From Sequoia sempervirens (taxonomy: Eukaryota > Streptophyta > Pinopsida > Cupressales > Cupressaceae): 64,000 bases of DNA. Position 1 is the first letter of the stretch. Every line of letters begins with the position of its first letter. A program made the translations under genes and the position numbers. The notes below the pieces were generated by a model. It saw nothing but the letters and a program-made list of their open reading frames with translations, was not told where the DNA came from and searched no databases. Where the stretch lies: NCBI GenBank assembly GCA_007258455.2, contig VDFB02193867.1, positions 563,845,291 to 563,909,290 of the forward strand, read 5' to 3'. Shown in pieces: positions 11,190 to 23,380 of the stretch.

Positions 11190-12649
11190 AAGTTAGTATG
11201 TATGTATATATAAATATATATATATTATGGGTTTCTCCATTTGTCTCGCTATTCAAGCCAATGATGTTTAATTTATGACTTATATTTTCTGGTTACAATT
11301 GCAATAGAATAAAATAGTTAATGTTGTACATTCTATGTTTTATTACATCACATATTTTTTATAATGTTTTCTTAAGAAATAAGTATATTTTTACTTTCAT
11401 CTCACTATTATACATACATATACATATATATATGCACACATATATATACACACACATATATAGACACACACACACACACACATATACACATATATAGATA
11501 TATATATATAGATAAGGTTCTATTCAAAAAGGAGTATATTTCTTGATGGCTCTGTCACTGTCATTATTCAAGAAGGAAATCCTAAGAATGCTATATCCTT
11601 TCAATTTTTTATAACATTTTGTTGAGAAATAAGTATATTTTTACTTTCATGTATCACTACTATACATATATATAATACCATTTCACTCACCTTGTCTATC
11701 GGTGTGCCAAATGCTTTTCATATAAAAATAAAAAAACAATCTGCCGCCCTTTCCCCAACCACACTAAATGGAAATAATAAATGAAACAATATAGGGTAAG
11801 GTAGACAACAATAGTGAACAATGCCCAATGAAAAACAACATGAACCACATAACATTAACTATTTTATTGCATTGCAACCATTGCCACAAAATGAATTCCA
11901 TAAATAAAATAATATTATTATTAACAGTCACCCAGATGGTCAAACCCGCAAAACACTAAAAATGATAGTAAAAAACCCATACAAAATCATCCCCAAAAAA
12001 TATGAACCATAAATCAAACAATATTGGTGTGAACAAACTATATAGTCTTTTCTCAATAGACCATTTTAAAAAAGATAACAATATACCCTAAAACAACGCA
12101 ACCTGTATAACATTAACTATCTCAATGTGTTGCAACTATCACCACAAAACATGCCTTTCAACAGTGACCCACATGAAAAACATAGAAAACATAGAAAGCT
12201 CGCAGTAACAAACCAATTCAAAACCTTCACCAAAAAATATGAACCATACATGAATTAATATTGGTTTCAATAGCAACCGAAATGGAAAAATTCACCAAAA
12301 CACACCAAATTAACTATTTTACAACCATTCACACAAAAAAACAAGCCATAAATGAAACAATATAGCCAACGGTCACCCACAAGTCAAAACCCATAGAACA
12401 CAAAAAAATTGCTTTCAAGATTAACCAAAAACACACCAGATTAACCAATTTGCATCTATTCACACAAAACACAAGCCATAAATGAAACAGTATACCCAAT
12501 AGTCACCCACATGCCAAAACCCACAAAACTATACAGTCTTTTCAACAACAATTGACACAATGAAACAATATTGGTTTCAAGAGTAACCCAGATGAAAAAG
12601 CCCACAAAAACACACAAATTCAACACAGGAAACGCAAAAAAAAAAAATA

Positions 12650-13160
12650 TTTCCTTCCACCCATGGCGGCTACACGAAAAACCATAAACTAAACAATTTA
12701 GACTAAGCTACAAAACAACAATCAAAATTCCCCTTTGGAAAATAACATAAACTATTTTAAAAATACTCGACAAACAATTTTTTCAATATGCACCTCTTCT
12801 CACTTCCTTAAAATACACTTCTTCCCACTCGCTTTCTTTTCCCTTCGTTCTTTCTCCACTGCCTGCAAAAAATGTGCACACAATTATCACAACCTACACA
12901 ACAATCCATGCATGCAAAAAACTCAAAATAACCTCCACCCACCTTTACCGAAATTCCACAGCCAATGAACACACTTGCACCTTCACATAAGCTTTCCCTC
13001 CTCATTCACAACTATCTTGAACAAGAAGATAAACCCAGAGAATGACACCCAACAATGCATTATCAAAAATTGCACAGACATTCGCTTTGTTTTCTGGGGA
13101 CTTTAAAGAAAAATGTTACTTGCATCATCACTACTACATGAAAACCATACAACAATTAAT
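12650..13160. repeat. direct repeat copy B (about 500 bp)
   Basis: This is the partner of copy A at 10655-11150. Similarity continues to about 13290. On the copy A side the same continuation appears only after a microsatellite interruption, at about 11680-11770, so copy A has been split by about 530 bp of AT-rich sequence. Confidence 0.8.
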
Positions 13161-13300
13161 GTTGATTCCATTTCACTGGCCTCCTCTATCATCGTGCCAA
13201 ACATTTTTTATTTAAAAAAAAGAAAACAATCTACCACCTTTTCCACGACATAAGAAACTCCAAAAATTGGGAAAGCTGAAGAAAATTCTAACCAAAGTTC

Positions 13301-14404
13301 ATCATAACGAGAAAACAACCTGCCACCTTTTCCCAACTACCAGAAAAGCGCAAAACTAAGAAGGCTAACAAAAATTCTGAGTAAAGTTCACACAAATAGC
13401 CTATCGGCTAATTATATGTAAATTTGCATGATTAAATTTAGATTGCAATTTATATACTAGTATATTTCACTTTTTAATACTATTTTTCCTTTTTAATTCA
13501 TCTCTAATTAGAATAACCTTTCAACTTTTCCTTTTTTAAACTTTATTAGAATCAACAATATCTTCATACTCAAAATGCTCTTTTAAATTAACTATAGAAT
13601 CTTGTTGAAAACCTTGGAGTAGTGCGTTGATGTTAGTTTCTGGTTTTTTGGCGGTCCTTTTTTTGGACCCTGTTGTCTCTTTGTGCTGTCGTTTCCTTTT
13701 TGGACAGCTGTCTATTTGTTTGGACTTATTTTGCTCTATCTTTTGTTGTTTAAACTTGGTAGTTTCAAGTCCCTGTAAAACCTGTTTTTTCCTTTTCAAA
13801 AACTATAGAATCAATCTAACTCTTTAGTAAACTCAAATTACTACCTTAATTAGGAATATCATTTAGAGATTGCTTCCAATATTATTTATTATATATACTC
13901 ATCTTCAATATGCTTAATAGGATATCGTCTACAAGGTTTTTGTTCATCATCACTTTGATTACATCTTGGTTTAGGACTTTTTTAAGTCTTCATCAATAGC
14001 ATCCAAGCATGATAAATGTTAAACATCTCCTCAATGAACTCACCAGCATAGAGTACACTATCTCTAGAATTAATAGAATTTTTAGTCCACTTAGACAACT
14101 AGCATAATTAAGAATATCAAATCCATTTTTTAACCAATGATACATATTTCTTTCAATAATCTATTTTTTCATCTTTAATGTGATTAATAAAAAATGATCT
14201 ACCAACTTCTTATTCATTATCACTTTCATTACATTTTTTTTAGTATTCTTGATCATTTAAATATTGAAAAATGTATACGTGGTCAATATGTTACGACGAT
14301 AAATTGCTAAAGGTAAATTGTACATGCAATAAATATGTCATAACAATAAATTGTATGACAATAAATTAATGACAATAAATTGTTGGCAATAATTTTTCCT
14401 AGTC
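13301..14404. other. AT-rich spacer with a G/T-rich tract
   Basis: No gene is supported. The tract 13625-13800 (ggaccctgttgtctctttg, later caagtccctgtaaaacctg) resembles the G/T-rich 3' tails of plant L1-like LINEs, but I see no polyA and no adjoining coding sequence. The 87-codon minus-strand ORF across it (lysine/glutamine-rich) is most likely a by-product of that composition. Confidence 0.35.
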
Positions 14405-14742
14405 ATATGAGATATGTGCATGCCACCACAGCGTCCCTTCCTGACCTCTGATTGTAAAATTGTAGGTATATTTATTCCTGAAACTGTCCATTGACTGTTA
14501 CAATTTTCTGCGCGTTACACTCTTGTCGCACTCTATGTTGCGATCTGTAACAGCGAAAATAATATAAATTAGTTCAACGATTACTATATCAAGCTTAATA
14601 TAACGGTTAGGATTTTAAAGAATCGTTGAAAGAAACTTACAGTGAAATTCTGTTGGACAAGAGCTGCAGAAACCGCCCTTGGTGTAACGAAAAGTAAACA
14701 AAAAAGCGAGTCTATTTTCACCGTGCTTGACAACCTTGTCAT
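14405..14742 (-). pseudogene. laccase pseudogene fragment (5' exons only)
   Basis: Exon 1 is 14742-14641 (102 bp, starts MTRLSS, ends QQNFT). It matches in length and sequence the exon 1 at 26937-26836, and is followed by a perfect GTAAGT donor. After a short intron, exon 2 resumes at a TTACAG acceptor (near 14547), but carries CAG to TAG and a 2-bp loss (GTGTAACGC where a Cys codon is expected). It is fused inside NGQ directly to the second half of exon 3 ([21 protein letters not shown]). The 3' part of exon 2, intron 2 and the 5' part of exon 3 are deleted, and nothing of exons 4-6 follows. Clearly non-functional. Confidence 0.85.
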
Positions 14743-15214
14743 GCTTAATCTGTAGAGCAACGTCACTTGAGCAACGTCACTTAATCTGTAGAGCAGAATA
14801 CAAAACCTGAAGCTTATTTTTATGTTCCCCGAAAACATGATATTTGTTCTTGACCCGGTCAAATCGTTTAAAAAAAGCAAAAACGATTGCACTTTCGTAG
14901 CAACATATTTAGAAAGTCAATTGGAGTGCCCGTGAGTAGCACGGTAACGCGAATTACAGATAGATTGTATCGTACCAATTTGATTTTTTAGACATTTGTA
15001 ATTGTAAGTGTGCCCGGGCACAGACGCTTTGCTCAGGTGAAACTTGGAAACCTTTTTTTTTCTATATTGATCGATGTAAGATACAAAGAATAAGACAGCC
15101 GAAGGACTGATATAAAGAATAGATATCAATAGGGTTAACCCTATCTGGAAACTTGTGAAAAGGTGGTGTACTAAATGTACAAATGTATTGGCAAATCACA
15201 TCGTCAGTATAATT
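14743..15214. other. upstream remnant of the laccase pseudogene
   Basis: On the minus strand, CATAAAAATAAGCTTCAGG near 14827-14809 aligns with the TATAAATAAGC block of the laccase at 26999. The copied segment therefore included the core promoter. A 14-bp tandem duplication (gagcaacgtcactt, 14755-14782) sits between TATA and ATG. Beyond about 14900 nothing is recognised. Confidence 0.5.
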
Positions 15215-15368
15215 TCACTCAATATACGTGAGTGACTTTGACCGACTTTGGTTTCAGACTGGCTCACTTGGAAGAGAAAATACCTTTGGGCTCACTCAAT
15301 ATACGCGGGTGACTTTTGACGACTTTGGTTTCAGACCGGCTCACTTGCAAGAGAAAATACCTTTGGGC
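15215..15368. repeat. 77-bp tandem duplication
   Basis: Two adjacent copies start at tcactcaatatacg (15215 and 15292). They differ at a handful of positions and end in agaaaatacctttggg. Function unknown. Confidence 0.9.
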
Positions 15369-15426
15369 AAATCCTACTAATACTAAGGTAGAGGTTACTA
15401 TAGCTGCTCTAGAAACTTGGCAGATA

Positions 15427-15528
15427 ATTGACATTTATAGGGGTCAAGGAGTTAAAATCAAGGTCAGACATTAGAAAATTGACATGTATAGGGGTCAAGG
15501 AGCTAAAATCAAGGCTAGACATCATTGG
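15427..15528. repeat. 51-bp tandem duplication
   Basis: Copies at 15427 and 15478 (attgacat.tataggggtc) differ at few positions. The second copy leads into the LINE-derived sequence. Confidence 0.85.
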
Positions 15529-16870
15529 GATAAGAGGGTAATAGAGGTTCTAATTATTTTTTCAATTATTCAAATCATAAGCATCACACAGAGTATATTG
15601 GAGCAATTCAAGATGATTTGGGATGTGTTGGGGTGTGTTCATACTAACCTTCAAGAGGTTAAGTGTTTATTTCAGAAATTTTATGAGAATCTCTTTAAGG
15701 AAGACCACCTTTGGTTTGACACAACCAATTTTGGAAGAAATGGTAAAAAATGTTATTCCTAAAATGGTTGATATTGATTATAGTCGGTTTATCGATAGAG
15801 AGTTATTTATGGAGGACCTTCAACATGTTGTTTTTCCAATGCCTCATAACAAAAGTACTGGGGTTGATGGGTTATCAGCGGAATTTTATCAAACAATGTG
15901 ACAATACATTAAAGTTGACTTTCATCTTGTTTACCTAGAGGCTCTAGAGCATGGTTCTTAAGGTCACAATATTAATAAAGGGATTATTAAGCTTCTCCTG
16001 AAAGGGAAGAATGGAGATACTATTTTTGGATGGCGACCTATCACGTTGATTAACACTTCATATAAAAGTATTGCTAAAGCTATTGCTACTAGAATTAAAC
16101 TGGTGACAAAGTTGATTGTTAGGCCAAAACATATTGGGTTCCTTGGTGGGAGGTTTATTCTTGATAACATCATTCTTGCTCGAGAAATGATTGAATGGGC
16201 TCAACAATCAAGAAAAAATGCTTAATTCGTAAAGATTGATTTTGATAAAGCTTACGATAGAATGTGTAGGATATTTATTCTTAAAATGCTTCAATGGTTG
16301 GGTTTTAGACCTAAAATATGTACTCATTTCCAAATTCTTTTCATTGATGCTAATGTGTAGTTGGTTGTAAACAAAGAGTTATCGGGCACCTTTCCCTTGC
16401 AATGTTCAATTAGACAAGGTTGTTCATTGTCACCTTTCTTTATATCCTTACTACTAATGTTCTTGGGTATCTTTTGTAGAAGTATAATCAAAAGTACTTG
16501 ATAAGGGGTATTTATTTACCTAATGGTGATGCGGTTCTTAATTCACACTTTGTTGATGATAGTTTACTTTTCCTACATAACTCAAAAGAGGAGATAGAAA
16601 ATGTGATGGGGGATCTTGAATTATATTATGTTGTGTCTGGTTCTAAGTTGGTTGCTCATAAAACTAAATTCCTTATGGTGAAAATTGACCCTATCCCTAA
16701 TTGGATATCAAAAAAGTGGAAGAAAATTAAACATGGGAAAATCTCTCACTACTTGAGTATTTCATTTGGGTTTGGAGTTTCACTTTCTAATATGTAGAAA
16801 TAGTACTTAAATAAGTTAAAGAATAAAGTATGTACTTGGGGGAATAAATTTTTATTCTTTCACCTGAAAT
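15484..16870 (+). pseudogene. LINE (L1-like non-LTR retrotransposon) reverse transcriptase fragment
   Basis: Pieces in shifting frames give the typical order. FYENLFKEDH and the MPHNKSTGVDGLSAEFYQ block lie at 15660-15900. GWRPITLINTSYKSIAKAIA with RPKHIGFLGGRFILDNIILA follows (16020-16190), then VKIDFDKAYDRM (16228-16262), RQGCSLSPFF, and the catalytic HFVDDSLLF (about 16540-16567; family consensus FADD). Stops and frameshifts are present (after RKNA, after DANV and others). No ORF1, endonuclease or polyA tail remains, so it is an internal fragment. Confidence 0.88.
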
Positions 16871-18366
16871 AGACCCCTCAGCCACAAGAAAGATCCTAAT
16901 TGAAGGAACAACAAGGGATATGTCATGTAGCATAGGTAGAAAAATAGAGGCACCACTAAGAGTAGGGAGCGCCAAATCACATGCAGGAGGAGACAAAGAA
17001 CCATTAGGTGAGAAACAACCATTTAAATAGGTAGGAGAGCGGGAGGATCGAGAGTTATGAGAGATCATGATATTCACTTGTTGGCATTCATTTGATCAAT
17101 CATAATATTTTTTAGTTTTAAAATCACCAAGTATATAATATTTAACATTATACCTTTTTTATATATAAAACCTTGAAGAAAGCATAAGATAAGGGAAATC
17201 GATGGTTGATAGGAACTCATCTTTCCAAAAAACTTCATAACCTTAAATCACTAATGAGATTATAAGATTAATATGATTGGCTATTAGCTACACAATTCTT
17301 CTTCAAAAATATACAAGAATTTAGTAATCTCTTTTGGGCATGTTATTTCAAATAAAAGTGGTGAGCTCTCTACACTCTTCAACCATTGTAATATCAAATT
17401 TCATGCAATTTTATAATTATGGATTTACATGAGGCACCTTTCTTGTCTACGCTATTGCAATTTAACCTTGTGTAATGGATTATTCATCACTTATATATTA
17501 TATTAGTATTCATACATATTGGTATCAGTGCTTCCCATGGTGGGTTTGGAGTCTCTAAGAAACTCTTAATCATTTATATTGACATGTGTATTTTTGAGGA
17601 AAAATCCAACACATGACATAATATAACCATTTGAATTCCCTCAACATTTTGACTATGTAATATGTTTTATAATATGTTATCATGTTGCATTGGATTTTAA
17701 TTTTGATATAAAAATAGATAAAATTTTCAAGCTAGAGCTAAGCCCATGGATAAGAAATCAAAAAGCAATTTAACCAAAGACCCTCCAAATATTATTTTAT
17801 GAAACCATTATATGTAAAATAGAGATTACAAATTACCTATATATGAACATGGCACTTTGCAAACTGGGCACACAGGTGCAGATTTTATAGACCTTAAAAT
17901 ACAAGCACTGCAAACCAAATAGACATGTAAGGTAAAAATATAAATATCCACAGTTCACCAAAATATTTTCAAAACACGTGGTTGTAGGTGAGTGAAGCCG
18001 CTTGATTCAGCAAGGTCAAGCTACACAGAATAGAAGTAAAAATTAAATTTGATGCAAGTATAATCAATTTAGAACCATCAAACTTCATAAAATTTAAAAT
18101 TCACAAACTAAAGAAACTTTCTTTGAACTTGATGATTTTACTAATCAAATTACTTGCATGTAATAGCTTGCAAAGAAAAATGGCATTACAATTAAGGACA
18201 TAAATTTCATTCAAACCCAATTGAAAATTGCCCACACTTTCTCACAAGTTCATGCAGTAAAAAGGAAAACTTGTAACAAGTTGAACCTCTTGAAAAACCT
18301 AAGACATGCGTTTCCCCACGCATCCTCACAAAATTCATGTATAAAAAAATTGAAATAAATTAACAA
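16871..18366. other. AT-rich spacer, no gene recognised
   Basis: A 96-codon minus-strand ORF at 16787-17077 has slightly protein-like composition (SLSPPACDLALPTLSGASIF) but overlaps the LINE end and matches nothing I know. The rest has no coding or repeat signal that I can support. Confidence 0.4.
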
Positions 18367-18733
18367 CTAAAGAAGTCCAGGTTGCAAACAAACATGTGTT
18401 GCCTGCATGACGGGACCACCGGAGCCACCGTGGAAATCCTGAGTAGTAGAGCTAGCATTCAATTTGGGTTGTAAAAGAGGTCCCAGGCAAGTGGAAGGAT
18501 GAACAGCCACCATGTCTATTTTGTGGGTTTGGACGTATTCCCATGCTGCTTTCTTCGCAAGAGTCTTTGACACTGGATACCAAATTTGTAGCAGGATAAT
18601 TTTTTATTGATTATTTTTCAACATTGATTGCAGCAACCATTACATCATAGTCCAAAACATCAAGTTGAAATAGCTTGAGTCTTTCGTTGGCTCATTCTAA
18701 AGCTTGCAGATGGTCTTTTTCATTTGGGTCTAC
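18367..18733 (-). pseudogene. cinnamoyl-CoA reductase / dihydroflavonol reductase-like pseudogene fragment
   Basis: Two pieces of an extended short-chain dehydrogenase/reductase are present. 18733-18620 encodes the N-terminal Rossmann segment DPNEKDHLQALE, then a stop, then ANERLKLFQLDVLDYD. 18585-18445 encodes the catalytic block WYPVSKTLAKKAAWEY (Tyr and Lys of YxxxK present) and DMVAVHPSTCLGPLLQPKLN. The middle exon(s) with the RYVVFTSS region are missing and the C-terminal part is unrelated. The family reduces hydroxycinnamoyl-CoA or flavonoid ketones with NADPH. The fragment cannot. Confidence 0.82.
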
Positions 18734-20151
18734 TATATTCTAAAGAGTCTTTGTTCACATTCGCATAGGATAAATGCACAAGAACAGTTAGAGAGTAATG
18801 GTTAGGAAAAACAGTTAGGCAAGCAAGAAACAAGATTAGTTTTTTTATTAAATTAACTTTTAATGAATTTAATATTTCTATTTTTCATATGTGTATGTAT
18901 ATATTTTATTTGAATTTATTTTTAATTAACGAGAGTGTGACTTCCACCTATCTGTCATTTTCAATGCAATTTCAAAAACTCTTCAAAAACTTTACAGAGA
19001 ATATTCCTTGAATGCTTTCACTGTATAAAGCCTCTTGATGTAATTACATACTATAAGCCTAATATTTAAATCACATTATCCAAAACCTTATGTAATATCC
19101 AAATGCAAGTCATAATTTGCCACGTTTGACTTATTAAACATAATTTATTTAAGATATTATCAAGATTGATATATAAAATTATGCCTATATAAATTAGGCT
19201 TAGCATATGGTCAAAGTCATTTTAAATTATCTCAATTTATCTCATCGGAAACGTAAATGACTAAGGTTGGCCCATAAAACCATAACATGTGTAAGCCAAA
19301 CCAAGCATTGAACATAAGAAATCAATAATGAATTAATAAATAAATACTTATTTAAATATTATTTGATAAAGTGGGTACAAAGAGCATGGCATATGTTCAG
19401 TTGATTAAATATATCCATCTCCATTTCAGTTTTTACATTATTCTAACTGGGTATTCGCAGTCAACTGTTATTGAATGATTCATCTAACAACCATGAGCTC
19501 TTGTATATTTTATCACTTGTAAAATTTATAAAAAATTAAAATTAAAGTAAATGTGATTTTTAATCAATTTGTGGAAGAAAATTCTTGAAATAATAACAAA
19601 CTAACAAAATAAAATAGTTATAAGATTTAATTTTGAATGATAGTCACATATTCTTTTGTAGCTTTTGATAAAATGCTCTTTGAATTCATTGAATATGAAG
19701 ATTTCTTAGATGGCATGTGTCATACATTTCATATTATCATTCCTATAATATATCATAAATAATTGTGCCTCCCATCATCTATCATTTTTATTTTTTAAAA
19801 TTTATATTCCATTTGAACTTAAAAACAATGCACCATGGAGATTTACATTTCGTTACTATATAAAACAAACTTGAGTGAGGACTACAATATAATTGCCTAT
19901 ATTATGATTCAGGAAATTTGATTTTGAAATTAATAACTGTTACAAGAGCCATACTCTGTTGACATGTTAAAGGTGGCGACTTTTCACTTTATTTTCTTTC
20001 AAAGCGCCACTCAATGTCTGTTTTATTATGGAATCTGAACATAAGGTAGTCCTCGAAAGGAATTTCTCAATCTCATGGCTTATTAAACTTCGTTTGAAAT
20101 CGGGTTTTTTTAAAAAAGCCACGGGATAGTTGAAGATGACCATCTAGGCTT
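18734..20151. other. AT-rich spacer 3' of the laccase gene
   Basis: I see no coding sequence or clear repeat. It includes the 3' flank of the minus-strand laccase, with no obvious polyadenylation arrangement that I would defend. Confidence 0.4.
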
Positions 20152-22266
20152 CTAGCACTGAGGTAGATCAGGTGGAGGAGGAGGCAACTTGTCCAAATTT
20201 CCTGGCCCATCCTCGGTAATAAACACCATCTCAAAACCAAGCTCCGAATGGGATTCAAAATGGCAATGCATCAGCCAAACCCCTGTTATGTAACAACAGA
20301 AACAAACGAATTCTATTATCTAATTTACTTTTGAAGGCAAAAAAAAAACAGTCATTGTAAACTCGGGTTTATAAACAGTTGTGCCCAGATATATGGCTCG
20401 AAACTATAACATTTACTCTCCCCTCAAAATAGTACAATTTAAACCATCTTACCTGGATTGTTGGCCCTAAATCGGATGGCAGCCCACCCAGCTGTAGGAA
20501 CTCCCAGGGTGTTCATCATCTGTGGATCTTCAAGATTGAAGTTTGCAGGATCTGTTTTGGAATTATAGTTGCCAAAGCCTTGCCCCATAACATAAAAATC
20601 ATGGCCATGAAGGTGTATAGGATGGTTCTGTAGTGTGATAATCCCAGTGTTCTGAAACACTATTTGGATGCTACTATTGAATTTTAGAACCTTTACCTTC
20701 GCCCCCAACTCGGGTTCCCAAAGACTCCGTGGCACAGTTCCCGTGTAATTAAATGCCAGCGGAGGATTATTTGGGAAATCTCTTGTAAAAACTCCATCTA
20801 TACCAAAATAGTAAGCCTGCAAAACAGCAATATCCGGCCTTACAAATGAAATATTACTAAAGCTTCCAACAGCTCTACCGCCAAAGAGCCCCGCGCACGA
20901 ATTGTTGGGACAGCTAACAAGTCCAAACCCCTCTGTCATAAACATTTCCTCGTCTACAGTCTGAGGCACTGAAGCCCTCAAACTTCTGAGCTCGCTACTG
21001 AATTTGAATGCCGTTGTGGTATCGTTGAATGCAGGAAAATTAAGCAGCATGGGTACAGACGTATTACTGCAGTCCTGGTATTGCAATATTGCAGTTGTGG
21101 TGGTATTAAGAATCCAGTTCCAGTAGGTTGACTGTTGTATACGCGGGTACCAATGTAAAACTGTCCGGATTGCTGAGAAGTTGTTATGAGCACATCGATG
21201 GTGTTACCCGGGTGTGTGAGAAGCACATCCGTTTCATATGGTTTGGTATACACGGCATCCACGGCCACAACAGTCATATTGTGTTGCGCAATCTTGAAGA
21301 AGTAGGAATGAATCATAGCACAGTTTATGATCCTCAGCAGGTAGGTTCTTCCCGCCTCGACCAATATTCTCGTTGTATCTGTATTACCAATTCATTCATT
21401 ATTTAATTATCTGTCGAAAACTGCTATCGATTTATGCTTTGTTTAATAATACTCTGTAAATACACAAACCATTTGAAGAGCAGGGGAAAAAATCTCCTGG
21501 CTGGCTATTGATGGTGTATGCATCCGAATCATTTGGTACAGCTCCTCTTCGAACGGCATCTGCTATTACATCTTCCACATTGGCATTCCACCATTCACCT
21601 GAACACAGTAGACAATGGAAAATTGAACTGACAACCCATATTCTGTTAGCTTTTCTTTTAGGCGTATATTAACAATAGGAAGAAATTTAGAACATTGGCC
21701 CTAGATACTATACAGAGAAAAAGGATAAACATCCTGATTTTATAAGACTGTAGACATAACTGTTTAATCTAGTTACAGCTTCCCATCACACAACCTAATT
21801 TAAATTAAACTCTTTATAAACTATTCCACTTGACTTTGAAAAATACATATTGTTTCATCCATCCTAAGTATCTTTTATTAATAATATTTCCCCATAATAC
21901 AAAGATATCAACATTTATTGGATAGATTTCGAAGAGGTCATGGCATAGCTTAAACTTAAAGAGAGCGTAAAACAGATTTTTATCTGATCTCATGAGAATT
22001 CTTTTTCTATGTCTCAAAGGTAACGTCAAAGCTTGCGTCTACGTTTTTGACATGATGTGATGGTTTACTGATAAATATTTCATGACAAACTACTCTGTAG
22101 AATCTTAAAGAGGTCGTAAACACATTGAATGAGTATAATTGGCTGTTTATGTAGAGCTGAAGAATTGGAATTTTACCGTTTTTAGACGTAAAGAAAAATA
22201 TTTGTATGGGAAAAATTTCTTAAAAGAAGACGTAAAGAAAAGTGTTTGTACGAGGGATATCTTCAC

Positions 22267-22782
22267 TGAAGAAGGTGGATGTGACATCCACAAGACACTC
22301 TCAAATCAAATTGGCAGCTCCAAATCGTACACTTCCAGACTGCAATGACCTTTGGCAGCAAATTCCAGCGATCCTGACCTTACGGCTCTGATACCACATG
22401 AAGAAGGTGGATGTGACATCCACAAGACACTCTCAAATACAAACACACGTAACAGACATGCTCAAATATGTGCTGCTGCACAATATCATTAATTCATAAC
22501 ATGATTACAATCAATACATCAAATGTTGCTGCATTCATGATCACTTGATCATTACATTTGCTTGATGCCTTTGCTTTACAATTGCCTCAATATATAGAGG
22601 TCTTTCATTCATGCCTCACATTTCTAGACTATTCTATTGCTCATCTATTTCTAGAAACTTCTTCCAGAATATTCTAACCTAGAACATTCCAACTTTCTAG
22701 AATTTTCCTTTTTTTAGCTTTTTGTTTTTTTCTCATTTAATTAATTAATTACAATTTACGGGAGAAATTACATATGCCAACA
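22267..22782 (-). mobile_element. deleted copia-type LTR element in laccase intron 3
   Basis: Read on the minus strand: a full 384-bp LTR (22782-22399, TG...CA), two bases, a perfect initiator-tRNA primer site TGGTATCAGAGCC (22396-22384), about 77 bp of leader, and then only the last 40 bp of the second LTR (22306-22267, identical to 22438-22399). It is flanked by the 5-bp target duplication TTCAC (22262-22266 and 22783-22787). Everything from leader to the end of the 3' LTR was lost, leaving 516 bp. The coding part is gone, so the family is inferred only from the primer site and LTR size. Confidence 0.9.
22649..22707. promoter_or_regulatory. cluster of heat-shock-element matches in the intronic LTR
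   Basis: Three perfect TTCnnGAAnnTTC sites occur: TTCTAGAAACTTC at 22649-22661, TTCCAGAATATTC at 22662-22674 (directly adjoining), and TTCTAGAATTTTC at 22695-22707. GAACATTC lies between them. This is the binding pattern of heat-shock factors and recalls heat-activated plant copia LTRs. Activity is inferred, not shown. Confidence 0.65.
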
Positions 22783-23380
22783 TTCACTTCGTAGCTAAAA
22801 TAAAAATCGAGGTGGCCGAGTGCTTTCAGTCTGGACAGTTTGCATGCAAACTACCCACTCTCTCCTTGGGAGTGTTAGATTGAATGGAGATAAAAAAAAA
22901 AATATAACACATCAAAGAAATTAACACAAATATATAGAAACACAATAATTTGTTCAATGCATCCATTCAGATAAACACAACACAACAATTATTCCAACAT
23001 GTTGCTGCACACAAATTATACTTTTACTGTTTTATCAGATTTAATTGCTTGATAAAAACTCTTTTATAGAGGAGTTTACAACTTTAAGAAAAATCTAGAA
23101 CATGCAAACTACATAAAAACTTAACAAAACATATTTTATTTCCAATTACAATAGATACTGCTAATGCAAAACTGTAATTTCTATTTCCGCAATCAATGGA
23201 AAGAAATTACTTTCCAACAGAAAGCTTAATAATTCTTTCCAACAACGATAGAATACTTTCAAGGGTTTTACCTAAAATAATAGGTATCTCGGCATCTGGT
23301 TTTGGAAAGGGATAATCATTTCCAGCCGGGGACAAAATAACTAATGCTCCATGCACAGTAGCTCTCAGATATGTGATATG

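Larger units (their letters stand above)
10130..13300. repeat. cluster of inverted and direct repeats (foldback-like)
   Basis: A core of about 100 bp (acaatata ... aacattaactat ... caaccat.rccacaaaa) occurs on the plus strand at about 10571-10655, 11787-11895 and 12076-12155. It occurs on the minus strand at about 10139-10255 and 11280-11345. Between them are many diverged copies of shorter motifs such as ttgttgagaaataagtata and gtcacccacatg. The mixture of orientations suggests a foldback-type transposon or nested miniature elements. No transposase is visible. Boundaries are approximate. Confidence 0.55.

Noticed and set aside
13536..13800. 87-codon lysine-rich minus-strand ORF
   Set aside because: It is the complement of a T/G-rich tract that looks more like a LINE tail. 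No domain.
16787..17077. 96-codon minus-strand ORF as a gene
   Set aside because: Overlaps the LINE fragment and matches no family. Short enough to be chance.
22803..22885. tRNA-like start (gaggtggccgagtgc) in laccase intron 3
   Set aside because: Box A resemblance only. No box B, and no cloverleaf could be formed by eye.
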